Of a stretch of DNA of 64,000 nt, positions 8,195 to 17,564 are shown in pieces. The stretch is from an uncultured Varibaculum sp. (lineage in GTDB: Bacteria; Actinomycetota; Actinomycetes; Actinomycetales; Actinomycetaceae), in assembly GCF_902489465.1 (NCBI RefSeq), contig NZ_CABTZZ010000005.1, forward strand, positions 1 through 64,000. Reading direction: 5' to 3'. Each line of letters begins with the position of its first letter. Position 1 is the first letter of the stretch. The notes beneath the pieces are model-generated. The model saw nothing but the letters and a program-made list of their open reading frames with translations. It made no database searches and was not told the origin of the DNA. Both the position numbers and the translations under genes were made by a program.

Positions 8195-8585
8195 ATTTTT
8201 ACTTTAGTACCTCTACTTGCGAAACGAACTAGCGGATCCAACTCCACAACCCTGTAGCGTGATTCTGGTTTATGTGAAAGCAATCTCGCAAACCGCAAGT
8301 TCTTCCTCGGCACTAAGAAAACCGCGAAAAGATGAGACGAATTGCTTGCTGGTTTCTAGCAGCTGATTAGTACGCCAGGCGCTGCCCCTGGTAGGCTAAA
8401 AGGGTAGTTGGTTCCTGTGGGCTTGTTTCAAGAACTCCCGGGCAAGCAACTAACAGGCTCCCCGGGCAGCAGGTTTTACCAGAGGTCAGGGGGATGCGGT
8501 TGGGTAGTGGGTGAGAATTCAGACGACTTCCCGATGCCGCGCACAAAATTTCATACCGGGCAGCTATTTCATATAAGGGAAGACT
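8195..8585. promoter_or_regulatory. 391-base intergenic region and probable structured purL leader
   Basis: No gene is seen. It should hold divergent promoters for the thiamine-binding protein and for purL. The half next to purL is G/C-rich and self-complementary: CCTGT and GGCTTG near 8414-8424 can pair with CAAGC and ACAGG near 8443-8456, and CCCGGG occurs twice (about 8438 and 8461). The purine genes that follow make a regulatory leader plausible. I compared it by memory with the ZTP (pfl) riboswitch consensus and did not find the conserved core, so I do not name a riboswitch. The final AAGGGAAG is the purL ribosome binding site. Confidence 0.4.
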
Positions 8586-11500
8586 TTGAATAAGCGGATT
8601 TTCGTAAGGAAAAAGAACGATACTACCCAGTTCAATGTCTATGACATTTTTGGTCTCGACGCGGCTGCACTGGAAAAAGCCAAGTACACCATATTTGCTG
8701 AGATCAACCAGGATCTGGTGCTTGACGCGATTGATATCGATGACTACTACGTCCTCGAATACCTACCGGGACAATTCGACCAGCGTGCCGATGCCGCGGA
8801 AAAATGCCTACAGCTGCAAGGATATGAAGCTACCGTAAAATGCGGATACGGGCATACCGGCAAGGTTGAATTCAACCCCATCGAGATGCGGCTTAAAGAT
8901 ATGTCGGTACTGGAAAACGAAACCTACGTTCCGAACCGACAATTACCTCCCAGCATTGAAATCACTGAAGAATACTATGAAAATGCTGCTTTGGCGATGA
9001 CCAAAGCAGACTTGCTATTTATTAAAGGCTATTTCGACAGTATCGGGCGTCTACCTACCGAAACTGAGATTAAAGTAATTGATACCTACTGGTCAGATCA
9101 CTGTCGCCACACCACGTTTGAAACTGAGCTCACCGATGCCGCCTTTAGTGGTCCTTACGCGGATCGTCTGCAGGAAGAATGGGATCAATACCTGGCAGAA
9201 CGCAATAGTGAAAAACCGATTACCTTGATGGATTTGGCCACCTTGGCGGCCAAACGGGAAAAGGTAAAGAACCAGGAAATCTCCAACGAGATTAACGCCT
9301 GCTCGGTATATGTAACTGTGGGCGGCGAACGTTATATCCTGCAGTTCAAGAACGAAACCCACAATCACCCCACCGAGATAGAACCTTTCGGTGGGGCTTC
9401 AACTTGTATTGGGGGGGCTATACGTGACCCGCTATCGGGACGTACCTTCGTTTACCAGGCAATGCGTATTTCCGGTAGCGCCGATCCCCGGCTAACAGAC
9501 CCCATCGAAGGCAAACTATCCAGTAAAGAAATTACCCAGCGAGCAGCGGCCGGATATTCCTCTTACGGTAACCAGATTGGGCTGGCGACTAACTATGTTA
9601 AGGAAATCTATCACCCCGGTTATCGTGCAAAACGCCTCGAACTCGGCTTTGTGGTGGGAGCGGCACCCGCAGAGAACATTATTCGCGAAGAACCTGCCCC
9701 CGGGGATCTCATCCTCTTGATCGGAGGACGGACCGGACGTGACGGGATTGGGGGGGCTACCGGATCCTCTAAAACCCACACGCGGGACTCCTCCCAAACC
9801 TGTGGGGCAGAGGTGCAAAAAGGTAACCCGATTATTGAACGCAAGATTCAGCGGCTCTTCCGTCGCGGCGAGGTCGCCAAGCGGATTAAGAAATGCAATG
9901 ACTTTGGAGCGGGAGGAGTCTCCGTCGCTATCGGAGAGCTGGCTCCCGGCTTGGAAATAGAACTCGACCGGGTACCGGTCAAATACCAGGGACTAAATGG
10001 TACCGAACTGGCTATTTCGGAATCTCAAGAGCGGATGGCAGTGTGCATAGACCCTGCAGACCTACAGTTTTTCTATGACGCTTGCGAAAGTGAAGACGTA
10101 GAAGTAACCCATGTGGCCACCGTGACTGCTGAGCGGCGTCTGGTGATGCATTACTTGGGAGAAACTATCGTCGATATTTCCCGGGACTTCCTGGACACCA
10201 ACGGAGTACGTTCCCAAGCTAAATTTAAGGCAGCCTCGGGTGGACAAATCGCTCCTGAGCGGGAAGTTTCCGGTTCAAACCTGCAGGAAAAACTGGAAAA
10301 TAACCTGGCAGATTTAAATATTTGTTCCCAGCGCGGACTCAACGAAATCTTTGATTCCTCTATTGGCGCCACCACTTTAACCTTGCCCTATGGCGGTAAA
10401 TTCCAGCGCACCCCCTCGCAGGTGAGCGCGCAGCTGGTATCAATGGAGAACGAACAATCCGAGGTAGCCTCGGTAGCGGCCTACGGATTTGAACCTTCGC
10501 TGGCTGAGCTCAGCCCCTACCACAGTGCAATTGTTTCAGTAGTGCAATCAATGTCGCGCCTAGCCGCAGCCGGGGTAGATTACCGCGACCTGTATTTCAG
10601 TTTCCAAGAATATTTCCCGCGTCTGGGGGAGGAACCTGAAAAGTGGGGAACAGTGGTGGAATCCCTGCTAGGAGCCAACCGGGTTCTGCGGCACTTCCAT
10701 CTAGCCTCCATTGGCGGTAAGGATTCTATGTCCGGCACTTTCGAAGATATGAATGTGCCACCTACTTTGGTTAGTTTCGCGATCGGTATGCAGGAAGCGG
10801 ATAAACTGCGCACCCCGGAATTCAAAGCTCGTAATCACCGTCTCTACCTGTTACCAGCGCAAACAGATGAATTGGGTGCAATAGACCTGGAATCTTTCCA
10901 AACTGCCCTCGATAAGTTGCAAACGATTAATCCCATCTCGGCATATGCCCTCGGGTATGGAGGGATCGCAGAGGCATTGCCAAAGATGGCTTTTGGAAAC
11001 CGGATCGGGTTCAGCATCAATACTGAAGAAGACCTATTTGCTTCCCGCTATGGGGGTTTCCTGCTCGAAACTGATCAGCATTTGGACTTACCGCTTTTGG
11101 GATACACCGGTAGCTGGTCAGATAGCGCCATTAACGGGCAACGTTTAGACCTGGCAGCTTTACAACAAGCTTGGGAAGAACCTCTAGCAGATATTTTCCC
11201 GACCGCTGGTAGCCAGCTTCCTAACGATATTTCTAGTTCCAGTGAAACCTGCCTGACTAAACCGCATCATGCGCCCTATCGAAAACAAAATCCACAGGTA
11301 TTTATTCCGATCTTCCCCGGTACTAACTGCGAATACGATATGGCTAGAGCTTTTACTCGGGAGGGGGCGCAGGTGGTAACCGAGGTTTATCGAGATGCCG
11401 CCTCCTACGCCCAGCAAATCGAGCAAGCCGATATTTTGGCACTGCCTGGGGGCTTTTCCGTGGGCGACGAACCCGATGGCTCGGCAAAGTTCATCGTTTC

Positions 11501-12032
11501 GGTGCTGCGTCAAGAACAGGTTAAAGAAGCCGTCCACTCCCTTCTGCGCAAAGGTGGCTTGATTCTGGGGATCTGCAATGGCTTCCAAGCGTTAATTAAA
11601 TCCGGATTGCTTCCCTATGGACAGATCCGGGATTTAGATGCGGATTCACCGACCTTGGCCGCAAACGACAGCGGTCACCACGTCGCCAAAATCGTCCATA
11701 CGGCTGTTTCATCGGTAGCTTCCCCCTGGCTCAGTTCCTTTGATGTGGGAGAAGTCCACCACCTACCGATTTCTCATGGCGAAGGACGGGTAGTTATGAG
11801 CCCGGAGCAGTACCGCGAATACTCAGCCTCGGGACAGATAGCTACTAAGTATTTAGGGGAAAATCCCAATGGATCTTCCTTCGGAATCGAAGGGCTGTTG
11901 GCTCATCAAGGACAAATCCTAGGAAAGATGGGTCATTCAGAAAGGAGCGGTAGCGGTTTATACCTCAACTACTGTCCCGAAATAGAACAAAACCTATTTA
12001 GAAACGGGGTTAATTATTTCCGATGGATGTAG
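8586..12032 (+). CDS. purL: Phosphoribosylformylglycinamidine synthase, single-chain type
   Basis: 1148-residue enzyme for the fourth step of purine synthesis (FGAR to FGAM using glutamine and ATP). It is the fused form: N-terminal and AIRS-like halves (NETHNHPTEIEPFGGASTC near residue 258, GGRTGRDGIGGATGSS near 380) followed by a class I glutaminase domain starting near FIPIFPGTNCEYD. The nucleophile is Cys997 in GICNGFQ and the dyad is His1064/Glu1066 in HGEG. Length and layout fit the shorter single-chain clade known from bifidobacteria and clostridia rather than the 1290-residue proteobacterial form or the split PurLQS form. The start is TTG 8586 behind AAGGGAAG. It is the first gene of a seven-gene purine run and overlaps purE by ten bases. 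Confidence 0.96.
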   Translation: MNKRIFVRKKNDTTQFNVYDIFGLDAAALEKAKYTIFAEINQDLVLDAIDIDDYYVLEYLPGQFDQRADAAEKCLQLQGYEATVKCGYGHTGKVEFNPIEMRLKDMSVLENETYVPNRQLPPSIEITEEYYENAALAMTKADLLFIKGYFDSIGRLPTETEIKVIDTYWSDHCRHTTFETELTDAAFSGPYADRLQEEWDQYLAERNSEKPITLMDLATLAAKREKVKNQEISNEINACSVYVTVGGERYILQFKNETHNHPTEIEPFGGASTCIGGAIRDPLSGRTFVYQAMRISGSADPRLTDPIEGKLSSKEITQRAAAGYSSYGNQIGLATNYVKEIYHPGYRAKRLELGFVVGAAPAENIIREEPAPGDLILLIGGRTGRDGIGGATGSSKTHTRDSSQTCGAEVQKGNPIIERKIQRLFRRGEVAKRIKKCNDFGAGGVSVAIGELAPGLEIELDRVPVKYQGLNGTELAISESQERMAVCIDPADLQFFYDACESEDVEVTHVATVTAERRLVMHYLGETIVDISRDFLDTNGVRSQAKFKAASGGQIAPEREVSGSNLQEKLENNLADLNICSQRGLNEIFDSSIGATTLTLPYGGKFQRTPSQVSAQLVSMENEQSEVASVAAYGFEPSLAELSPYHSAIVSVVQSMSRLAAAGVDYRDLYFSFQEYFPRLGEEPEKWGTVVESLLGANRVLRHFHLASIGGKDSMSGTFEDMNVPPTLVSFAIGMQEADKLRTPEFKARNHRLYLLPAQTDELGAIDLESFQTALDKLQTINPISAYALGYGGIAEALPKMAFGNRIGFSINTEEDLFASRYGGFLLETDQHLDLPLLGYTGSWSDSAINGQRLDLAALQQAWEEPLADIFPTAGSQLPNDISSSSETCLTKPHHAPYRKQNPQVFIPIFPGTNCEYDMARAFTREGAQVVTEVYRDAASYAQQIEQADILALPGGFSVGDEPDGSAKFIVSVLRQEQVKEAVHSLLRKGGLILGICNGFQALIKSGLLPYGQIRDLDADSPTLAANDSGHHVAKIVHTAVSSVASPWLSSFDVGEVHHLPISHGEGRVVMSPEQYREYSASGQIATKYLGENPNGSSFGIEGLLAHQGQILGKMGHSERSGSGLYLNYCPEIEQNLFRNGVNYFRWM

Positions 12033-12493
12033 CAATCATTTTTGGTTCCGCCTCCGATAAAGAAAAAATGGCGGGCGCGGCCAAATGTTTAGACGAGTTC
12101 GGATTGGAATATAAAGCATATATCGCTTCGGCACATCGGGTACCGGAACTTTTAGAGAAAATTCTCAAAGAGGCCGTGGATTCGGGGGCGAAAGCCATCA
12201 TCGCCGGGGCAGGGCTAGCGGCACACCTACCAGGGGTAATTGCCTCTAAAGTGACGATCCCGGTAATCGGGGTACCTTTAGATGCGGCCTTAGGCGGTCA
12301 AGACGCCCTCTACTCAATCGTGCAAATGCCGAAAGGAATCCCGGTTTCTACGGTGGGAATCAACAATTCCTATAATGCCGCCATGACCGCTGTCCAGATT
12401 ATTGGAACCAGCAACGAGCAGGTGTCCGCGCGGCTAAAAGAGTATCGCGCGAACATGAAGCAAAAGTTTACTGCTGACCCGGTTAGTTTTTAA
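12023..12493 (+). CDS. purE: N5-carboxyaminoimidazole ribonucleotide mutase
   Basis: 156-residue PurE, which converts N5-CAIR to CAIR. Motifs seen are GSASD (residues 8-12), SAHR (36-39, with the catalytic His38) and [10 protein letters not shown] (62-71). The SAHR and AAHLPG forms point to class I PurE, which normally needs PurK to make its substrate. No purK lies in this cluster. The start overlaps the end of purL by ten bases, so the two are probably coupled. The length is normal for the family. Confidence 0.94.
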   Translation: MDVAIIFGSASDKEKMAGAAKCLDEFGLEYKAYIASAHRVPELLEKILKEAVDSGAKAIIAGAGLAAHLPGVIASKVTIPVIGVPLDAALGGQDALYSIVQMPKGIPVSTVGINNSYNAAMTAVQIIGTSNEQVSARLKEYRANMKQKFTADPVSF

Positions 12494-12524
12494 GAGAAAA
12501 TTTTTAGATAAAAGAAGGCAAATC

Positions 12525-13235
12525 ATGGAAAAGAAAGAATTCCTGTACGAGGGCAAAGCCAAGAAAATCTATGCCACTGATGATCCTGATAAGGTAATTG
12601 TTTATTACAAGGATGATGCCACTGCCGGTAACGGCGAAAAGAAAGGCACCATTGCTGATAAAGGCATTATCAACAATGAGCTCACCAGCTACCTGTTTGA
12701 AATGCTAGCCTCACAGGGAGTAAAAACTCATTTCATTGAGAAACTGAATGATCGCGAGCAGCTGTGCTGGAAGTTAGATATCGTGCCGCTAGAGGTCATC
12801 ACTCGCAATATTATTGCCGGTTCTATGGCTAAACGCCTGGGGCTAGAAGAAGGCACCATGCCGAAGAAAATGATTCAAGAGTTCTCCTATAAGGATGACG
12901 ACTTGGGCGATCCTCTGATCAACTCCGATCACGCGGTGGCCATTGGGGCGGCCACTGAAGAAGAGGTGGCAGAAATCCTGGAGGTAACCGCTAAGATTAA
13001 CCAGATTCTTTCTGATGCGTTTAAGAAGGAAGGTATCCTCCTGGTGGACTTCAAGATCGAATTCGGTCGCGACCAGGACGGGAATCTGATGCTAGCCGAC
13101 GAAATCACCCCCGATACTTGCCGCCTGTGGGATGCGGAAACCAAGAAGAAACTAGATAAGGATCGTTTCCGCCGGGATATGGGCGGGATCGAAGAAGCCT
13201 ATAAAGAAATCCTGCACCGTATTACCAAGAAATAG
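12525..13235 (+). CDS. purC: SAICAR synthetase
   Basis: 236-residue phosphoribosylaminoimidazole-succinocarboxamide synthase, which adds aspartate to CAIR with ATP. It has the N-terminal [11 protein letters not shown] (residues 6-16), the [13 protein letters not shown] block and [12 protein letters not shown] with the following [14 protein letters not shown], all classic for PurC. Its length is that of the compact bacterial form. The ribosome binding site is AGAAGGCA, about eight bases before the ATG. It lies 31 bases after purE, in the same operon. Confidence 0.96.
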   Translation: MEKKEFLYEGKAKKIYATDDPDKVIVYYKDDATAGNGEKKGTIADKGIINNELTSYLFEMLASQGVKTHFIEKLNDREQLCWKLDIVPLEVITRNIIAGSMAKRLGLEEGTMPKKMIQEFSYKDDDLGDPLINSDHAVAIGAATEEEVAEILEVTAKINQILSDAFKKEGILLVDFKIEFGRDQDGNLMLADEITPDTCRLWDAETKKKLDKDRFRRDMGGIEEAYKEILHRITKK

Positions 13236-13250
13236 ATTTTAGAGCAGATC

Positions 13251-13283
13251 CCTGGGGGTGGAGGTAATACTTCCACCCCCAGG
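13251..13283 (+). promoter_or_regulatory. Intercistronic hairpin between purC and purM
   Basis: CCTGGGGGTGGA (13251-13262) pairs perfectly with TCCACCCCCAGG (13272-13283) around a nine-base loop. No T-run follows, so it is unlikely to be a full intrinsic terminator. It may protect the upstream purine mRNA or lower expression of the following genes. Confidence 0.7.
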
Positions 13284-13321
13284 AGACAGACCGCTACTTA
13301 GGGCAAGGGAAAAGACAGAAT

Positions 13322-14305
13322 ATGGTCAGCTATAAAGATGCCGGTGTTGATAAAGAAGCAGGATACGAGCATGTACGCCGGTTAAAGCAAATGGTCGCCT
13401 CCACCCAAAATGAACAGGTATTGGGTTCGCTAGGATCATTTGCTGCCCTGTATGAACTCGGTAAATACCAGGAACCCGTCCTAGTCTCCGGTACCGATGG
13501 CGTGGGCACGAAACTGAAAATTGCCTTCGCCTTAAAAAAATACGACACCGTAGGCATCGACCTGGTGGCCATGTGCGTCAACGATGTGCTCTGCCATGGA
13601 GCCCGGCCACTGTTTTTCCTCGATTATCTGGCTTGTTCCGAGCTAGATGCCGAGGTTTCTTCCCAACTCGTGTCCGGAGTGGTCGCCGGGTGTAAGCAGG
13701 CGGGTGCGGCGCTAATCGGGGGCGAAACTGCAGAGATGCCCGGGTTTTATCAAAGCGGCGAATACGATATGGCCGGTTTTACCGTTGGAGTGGTAGAGAA
13801 GGCCGATATTATCGATGGCTCGGCGATTAAAGAGGGCGATGTAGTGGTAGCCCTTCCTTCCTCTGGGCTACATTCCAACGGATTCTCGCTGGTACGGGCG
13901 CTCTTTAAGGATCCTTTCCCCGCGGAATTGCTGACTCCGACTAAAATTTATGTTCCCGAAATCCTCTCATTGCTGGAGCAAAAAATCGAGATCCACGGTC
14001 TGGCGAATATTACCGGAGGAGGGTTAGAGGAAAACGTACCGCGGATTATTCCTGAGGGTCTTTGTGCACGGATTGAAAAAGAAAAAGTTCGTATTCCCGC
14101 CATCTTTAAACGCGAAGAATTCGCGGCAGTACCTGAAAGTGAAATGTGGGGAACTTTCAATATGGGGGTGGGCTTCACTCTGGTGATTCCCCCAGAAGAA
14201 TTACCGAAAGTAACCGCGTCGCTGCCCGAGGCCTATCAAATCGGGCAAATCCAGTCGCAAACACAGCTTCCCGATGGGCAAGGCAATAAAATATGCCTGC
14301 GATAA
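13322..14305 (+). CDS. purM: AIR synthetase (phosphoribosylformylglycinamidine cyclo-ligase)
   Basis: 327-residue PurM, which closes FGAM to AIR with ATP. It shows GTDGVGTKLKIAF (residues 57-69), VAMCVNDVLCHGARPLFFLD, the IGGETAEMPGFY motif and GLANITGGGLEENVPRI near the C-terminal half, all diagnostic. The start is ATG 13322 after AGGGAAAAGACAGAAT. The last 13 bases overlap purN, so translation is probably coupled. Confidence 0.96.
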   Translation: MVSYKDAGVDKEAGYEHVRRLKQMVASTQNEQVLGSLGSFAALYELGKYQEPVLVSGTDGVGTKLKIAFALKKYDTVGIDLVAMCVNDVLCHGARPLFFLDYLACSELDAEVSSQLVSGVVAGCKQAGAALIGGETAEMPGFYQSGEYDMAGFTVGVVEKADIIDGSAIKEGDVVVALPSSGLHSNGFSLVRALFKDPFPAELLTPTKIYVPEILSLLEQKIEIHGLANITGGGLEENVPRIIPEGLCARIEKEKVRIPAIFKREEFAAVPESEMWGTFNMGVGFTLVIPPEELPKVTASLPEAYQIGQIQSQTQLPDGQGNKICLR

Positions 14306-14841
14306 GTGTTTTTTGCTCTGGGGCAGGTACAAATCTACAAGCACTCATTGACGCTGGATGTGATATTCGCCAGGTAATCTGTAACCGAGAATGTCAGGCA
14401 GCAAAAAGAGCCGAGCGAGCCGGCATTCCCACCTTGATAACCAGCGCGGTCAGTCCGAAAGACGTTGATCCCCAGGTGGAACTAATAGTGTTAGCAGGTT
14501 ACCTCAAGATACTTCCTCCCCAATTTGTCGCGGCCTTCGCTGGCAAGATTATTAATACCCATCCTGCCCTTTTGCCTCGTTATGGCGGTAAAGGAATGTT
14601 TGGTCTACACGTGCATCAGGCCGTTTTGGAGGCAAAAGAAAAAGAATCTGGCTGCAGCGTGCACCTGGTTACGGACCAGGTAGACGGGGGACGTGTCTTA
14701 GGTCAGCGGAAAGTACCGGTACTTCCAGACGATACCCCTAAATCCCTGCAGGAGCGAGTGATTAGCCAAGAACACCAGTTGCTAGTGGAAATAGTGAAAA
14801 ACTGGGATAAATACTGCCCGAAAGAAAAGAGAAAATACTGA
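14293..14841 (+). CDS. purN: GAR transformylase
   Basis: 182-residue phosphoribosylglycinamide formyltransferase using 10-formyltetrahydrofolate. The N-terminal nucleotide loop is CSGAGTNLQALID (residues 8-20). The active-site region is INTHPALLPRYGGKGMFG (from residue 87, with Asn88 and His90). The loop VTDQVDGGRVLGQ (126-138) carries the conserved Asp131. It is slightly short but complete. It overlaps purM by 13 bases and shares one base with the purD start. Confidence 0.95.
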   Translation: MPAISVFCSGAGTNLQALIDAGCDIRQVICNRECQAAKRAERAGIPTLITSAVSPKDVDPQVELIVLAGYLKILPPQFVAAFAGKIINTHPALLPRYGGKGMFGLHVHQAVLEAKEKESGCSVHLVTDQVDGGRVLGQRKVPVLPDDTPKSLQERVISQEHQLLVEIVKNWDKYCPKEKRKY

Positions 14842-16034
14842 TGGCGAAGATTCTGATAGTAGGGAACGGGGGACGAGAAAACGCTATTAAGCGCGCCCTG
14901 GGAGCCCACGAAATTGCCCAAACCACGTCCTCTAATATGCAAGAAATCTTGCAAATCGCGCGTGATTTCCACGCCGATCTGACCATTGTGGGCAGTGAAG
15001 ATCTGCTAGTTGCCGGGATTGGAGATCTGTTTAGCCAGGCCGGCTTGAAACTATTTGGTCCGGGCAAAGCCGCAGCCCGCTTAGAGGGCTCTAAAGCCTA
15101 TGCGAAAGATTTTATGCGCAAGTACGGGGTGAAGACAGCTCGCTACGAGACCTTTACCGATCCTCAGGATGCAATCGCGGGACTGGCCGACTTCGATTTG
15201 CCGGTAGTAGTTAAAGCTTCCGGGCTAGCCGCTGGTAAAGGCGTGATTATCTGCCAGACTGCCGAAGAAGCACGAAACGCTATCTCTCAAATCATGGTGG
15301 AACAGCGCTTCGGTAAGGCCGGAGCGGAAGTTGTGCTAGAAGAATTCCTAGTAGGGAAAGAGGCCTCGATCCTTAGCTTTGCTAATGAACAAGGGATTTT
15401 TCCGCTGGTATCCGCCAAGGATCATAAGAAAATAGGGGAGGGCGAGACTGGCCCTAATACCGGTGGAATGGGTACTTTTGCCCCCAATCCCTTCTATACC
15501 GCTCAGCGGCAAGCGCAGTTTGAACGTGATATCTTGGAGCCGACCTTAAAAGGGATTCAAGCTGAAGGCCTCGAGTTCGCCGGATGTATTTTCTTTGGAC
15601 TAATGCTCACCGATAACGGCACCTATCTGTTGGAATACAATATGCGGTTTGGGGATCCGGAAACGCAAGTGGTGCTTCCCCTAATTGAGGGCGATTTTTA
15701 TCAGCTACTGGTGGCCTGTATGGAACGTCGCCTGGAGCCTGGGGACATAAAAATCCGCGACCAGAAAACTATTTGCCTGGTGCTCGCTTCTGGAGGCTAC
15801 CCGGGTAGCTATGAAAAAGGTAAAGAGATTAGTGGCCTAGAGGGCGTGGATTACCTGGAAGCGGGAGTGCGCCACGAAAATGGGAAAGCCTATACCAATG
15901 GGGGGCGGGTATTGAATCTGGTGGCTCGGGCGGACACTATAGAAGCTGCCCGCAAGGTGGTTTACGAAAATGCCCAGAAAGTAGATTTTGAAGGCAAAAC
16001 CTACCGGAAAGATATCGGTGCGGATGTTATCTAG
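14841..16034 (+). CDS. purD: GAR synthetase (phosphoribosylamine-glycine ligase)
   Basis: 397-residue ATP-grasp ligase joining phosphoribosylamine and glycine. The N-terminal domain has ILIVGNGGRENAIKRAL (from residue 4). The ATP-grasp part has VVVKASGLAAGKGVIIC, then EEFLVGKEASILSF, the family signature GPNTGGMGTFAPNPFY, and NMRFGDPETQVVLPL. Start and stop are well defined, and the start is joined to purN by TGATG. The length is slightly below the usual 420 or so. It is in the same run as purF, whose start lies ten bases downstream. Confidence 0.95.
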   Translation: MAKILIVGNGGRENAIKRALGAHEIAQTTSSNMQEILQIARDFHADLTIVGSEDLLVAGIGDLFSQAGLKLFGPGKAAARLEGSKAYAKDFMRKYGVKTARYETFTDPQDAIAGLADFDLPVVVKASGLAAGKGVIICQTAEEARNAISQIMVEQRFGKAGAEVVLEEFLVGKEASILSFANEQGIFPLVSAKDHKKIGEGETGPNTGGMGTFAPNPFYTAQRQAQFERDILEPTLKGIQAEGLEFAGCIFFGLMLTDNGTYLLEYNMRFGDPETQVVLPLIEGDFYQLLVACMERRLEPGDIKIRDQKTICLVLASGGYPGSYEKGKEISGLEGVDYLEAGVRHENGKAYTNGGRVLNLVARADTIEAARKVVYENAQKVDFEGKTYRKDIGADVI

Positions 16035-16044
16035 GGAGGGAAAC

Positions 16045-17496
16045 ATGAACGCGCAAATCGTTAATAACCTGGGAGAAGAGTGCGGAGTTTTTGGGATCTA
16101 CGGCTCCCCAGATGCCTCTAGCCTGATCTACTACGGCCTGCATGCTCTGCAGCATCGCGGGCAAGAAGGCGCGGGCATTGCGGTCTCCGATGGAGACACC
16201 ATTCGAGTTAAAAAAGCGAAAGGGCTGGTTAGTGAGGTTTTTGATGACCCCATACGTCTCGCTAAGCTAAAGGGATCGCGCGGCATCGGACACGTGCGTT
16301 ACTCGACTTCCGGTAATAACTGGAGCTGCAATCTGCAACCCTTCGTATTTCATATGCATAACGGGAATATTGCCTTAGCCCATAATGGCAACCTAGTGAA
16401 CTCCCCGGATCTAAAAGTTGAGTTAGAACGTCAAGGTTCGCTATTTAACTCCAACTCGGATTCAGAAGTGCTAATGCACTTGATTATGCGTGAACAAGGC
16501 AGCTTTTACGAACGGCTCTGTGCAGCCTTGCAGCGACTGCGAGGAGGATTCAGCTACCTGATCATGACCGATGACACCATGTACGGGATAGTGGATCCTC
16601 ACTGTCTGCGACCACTGGTGATCGGAAAGACTAAGACCCGCGGCGGTTGGGTAATATCCAGTGAAAGCTGTGCCTTGGACTTGATCGGGGCTGAGTTTTA
16701 TCGAGATCTGCGGGGCGGAGAAATCGCGATTATTAATGAGGACGGACTAAAGATTGAACGCTACTGCCCGCCGACAGATACCTGCGTAGCCGCCATGGAG
16801 TATATTTATTTCGCTCGGCCGGACTCCAATATTTTGGGGAAAAATGTCCATGCGGTGCGTAAACAGTGCGGGATGACTTTAGCGCATGAACAACCTACTC
16901 CCGGCGCTGACATTGTTATTGGGGTTCCTAACTCCTCCCTGTCGGCAGCGTCGGGCTATGCAGAAGCTGCCCACCTGCCCTATGAAATGGGGTTAGTGAA
17001 GAACCAATACGTGACGCGTACCTTTATTCAACCGAAACAGTCCCTGCGGGAAAAAGGGGTACTGATGAAGCTATCTGCGGTAAAAGGTATCGTGGAAGGT
17101 AAATCGGTGGTGATGGTAGATGACTCGATTGTGCGCGGTACAACTTCTCGGCGGATCGTCAGGCTGCTGAAAGATGCCGGCGCCCGCCAGGTACATGTGC
17201 GAATCGCTTCCCCCGAGTTTATTTTCCCCAGTTTCTATGGGATTGATGTTTCCAACTCAGCAGAATTGATCAGCGCCCATATGAATGTGGAAGAACTACG
17301 AGAACATTTAGGGGCAGATTCCTTAGGGTACCTGTCGATACCGGGACTGGTGGCCTCCGTGGGTCTGGATCTGCCCGGTAAATACGCAGGCCTCTGTATG
17401 GATTCTTTCGCCGGTCACTACCCGGCGGGTCTGGGCAGTTACGAGCAAGAGTATTTAGAAACTAGAACGGAGATTCAAAAGAGTTTCTCTGCCTAG
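16045..17496 (+). CDS. purF: Amidophosphoribosyltransferase
   Basis: 483-residue committing enzyme of purine synthesis, making phosphoribosylamine from PRPP and glutamine. A short propeptide (residues 1-12) precedes the nucleophile Cys13 in EECGVFGIYG. Also seen are LHALQHRGQEGAGI, GHVRYSTSG, and the PRPP motif VVMVDDSIVRGTTSRR (aspartates 359-360). ATG 16045 is chosen because AGGGAGGG lies just upstream and it leaves the usual short propeptide. Two places that carry [4Fe-4S] cysteines in the Bacillus-type enzyme read FPSFYGID and LCMDSFAGHYP, so Ser replaces Cys. A cluster is therefore doubtful even though a propeptide is present. It is the last gene of the purine run. Confidence 0.95.
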   Translation: MNAQIVNNLGEECGVFGIYGSPDASSLIYYGLHALQHRGQEGAGIAVSDGDTIRVKKAKGLVSEVFDDPIRLAKLKGSRGIGHVRYSTSGNNWSCNLQPFVFHMHNGNIALAHNGNLVNSPDLKVELERQGSLFNSNSDSEVLMHLIMREQGSFYERLCAALQRLRGGFSYLIMTDDTMYGIVDPHCLRPLVIGKTKTRGGWVISSESCALDLIGAEFYRDLRGGEIAIINEDGLKIERYCPPTDTCVAAMEYIYFARPDSNILGKNVHAVRKQCGMTLAHEQPTPGADIVIGVPNSSLSAASGYAEAAHLPYEMGLVKNQYVTRTFIQPKQSLREKGVLMKLSAVKGIVEGKSVVMVDDSIVRGTTSRRIVRLLKDAGARQVHVRIASPEFIFPSFYGIDVSNSAELISAHMNVEELREHLGADSLGYLSIPGLVASVGLDLPGKYAGLCMDSFAGHYPAGLGSYEQEYLETRTEIQKSFSA

Positions 17497-17564
17497 AATT
17501 CTATCGATCCTCTGCATAGCTGCCCAGCTATATAAACAGTTCCGGCAGTCTTTGTTGGTGCTGC

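Noticed and set aside
8340..8585. ZTP (pfl) riboswitch upstream of purL
   Set aside because: I looked for the conserved core by memory and did not find it; only general pairing is present.
8408..8593. 61-residue plus-strand frame in the purL leader
   Set aside because: No ribosome site or domain, overlaps the purL start and runs through the hairpin region; better explained as untranslated leader.
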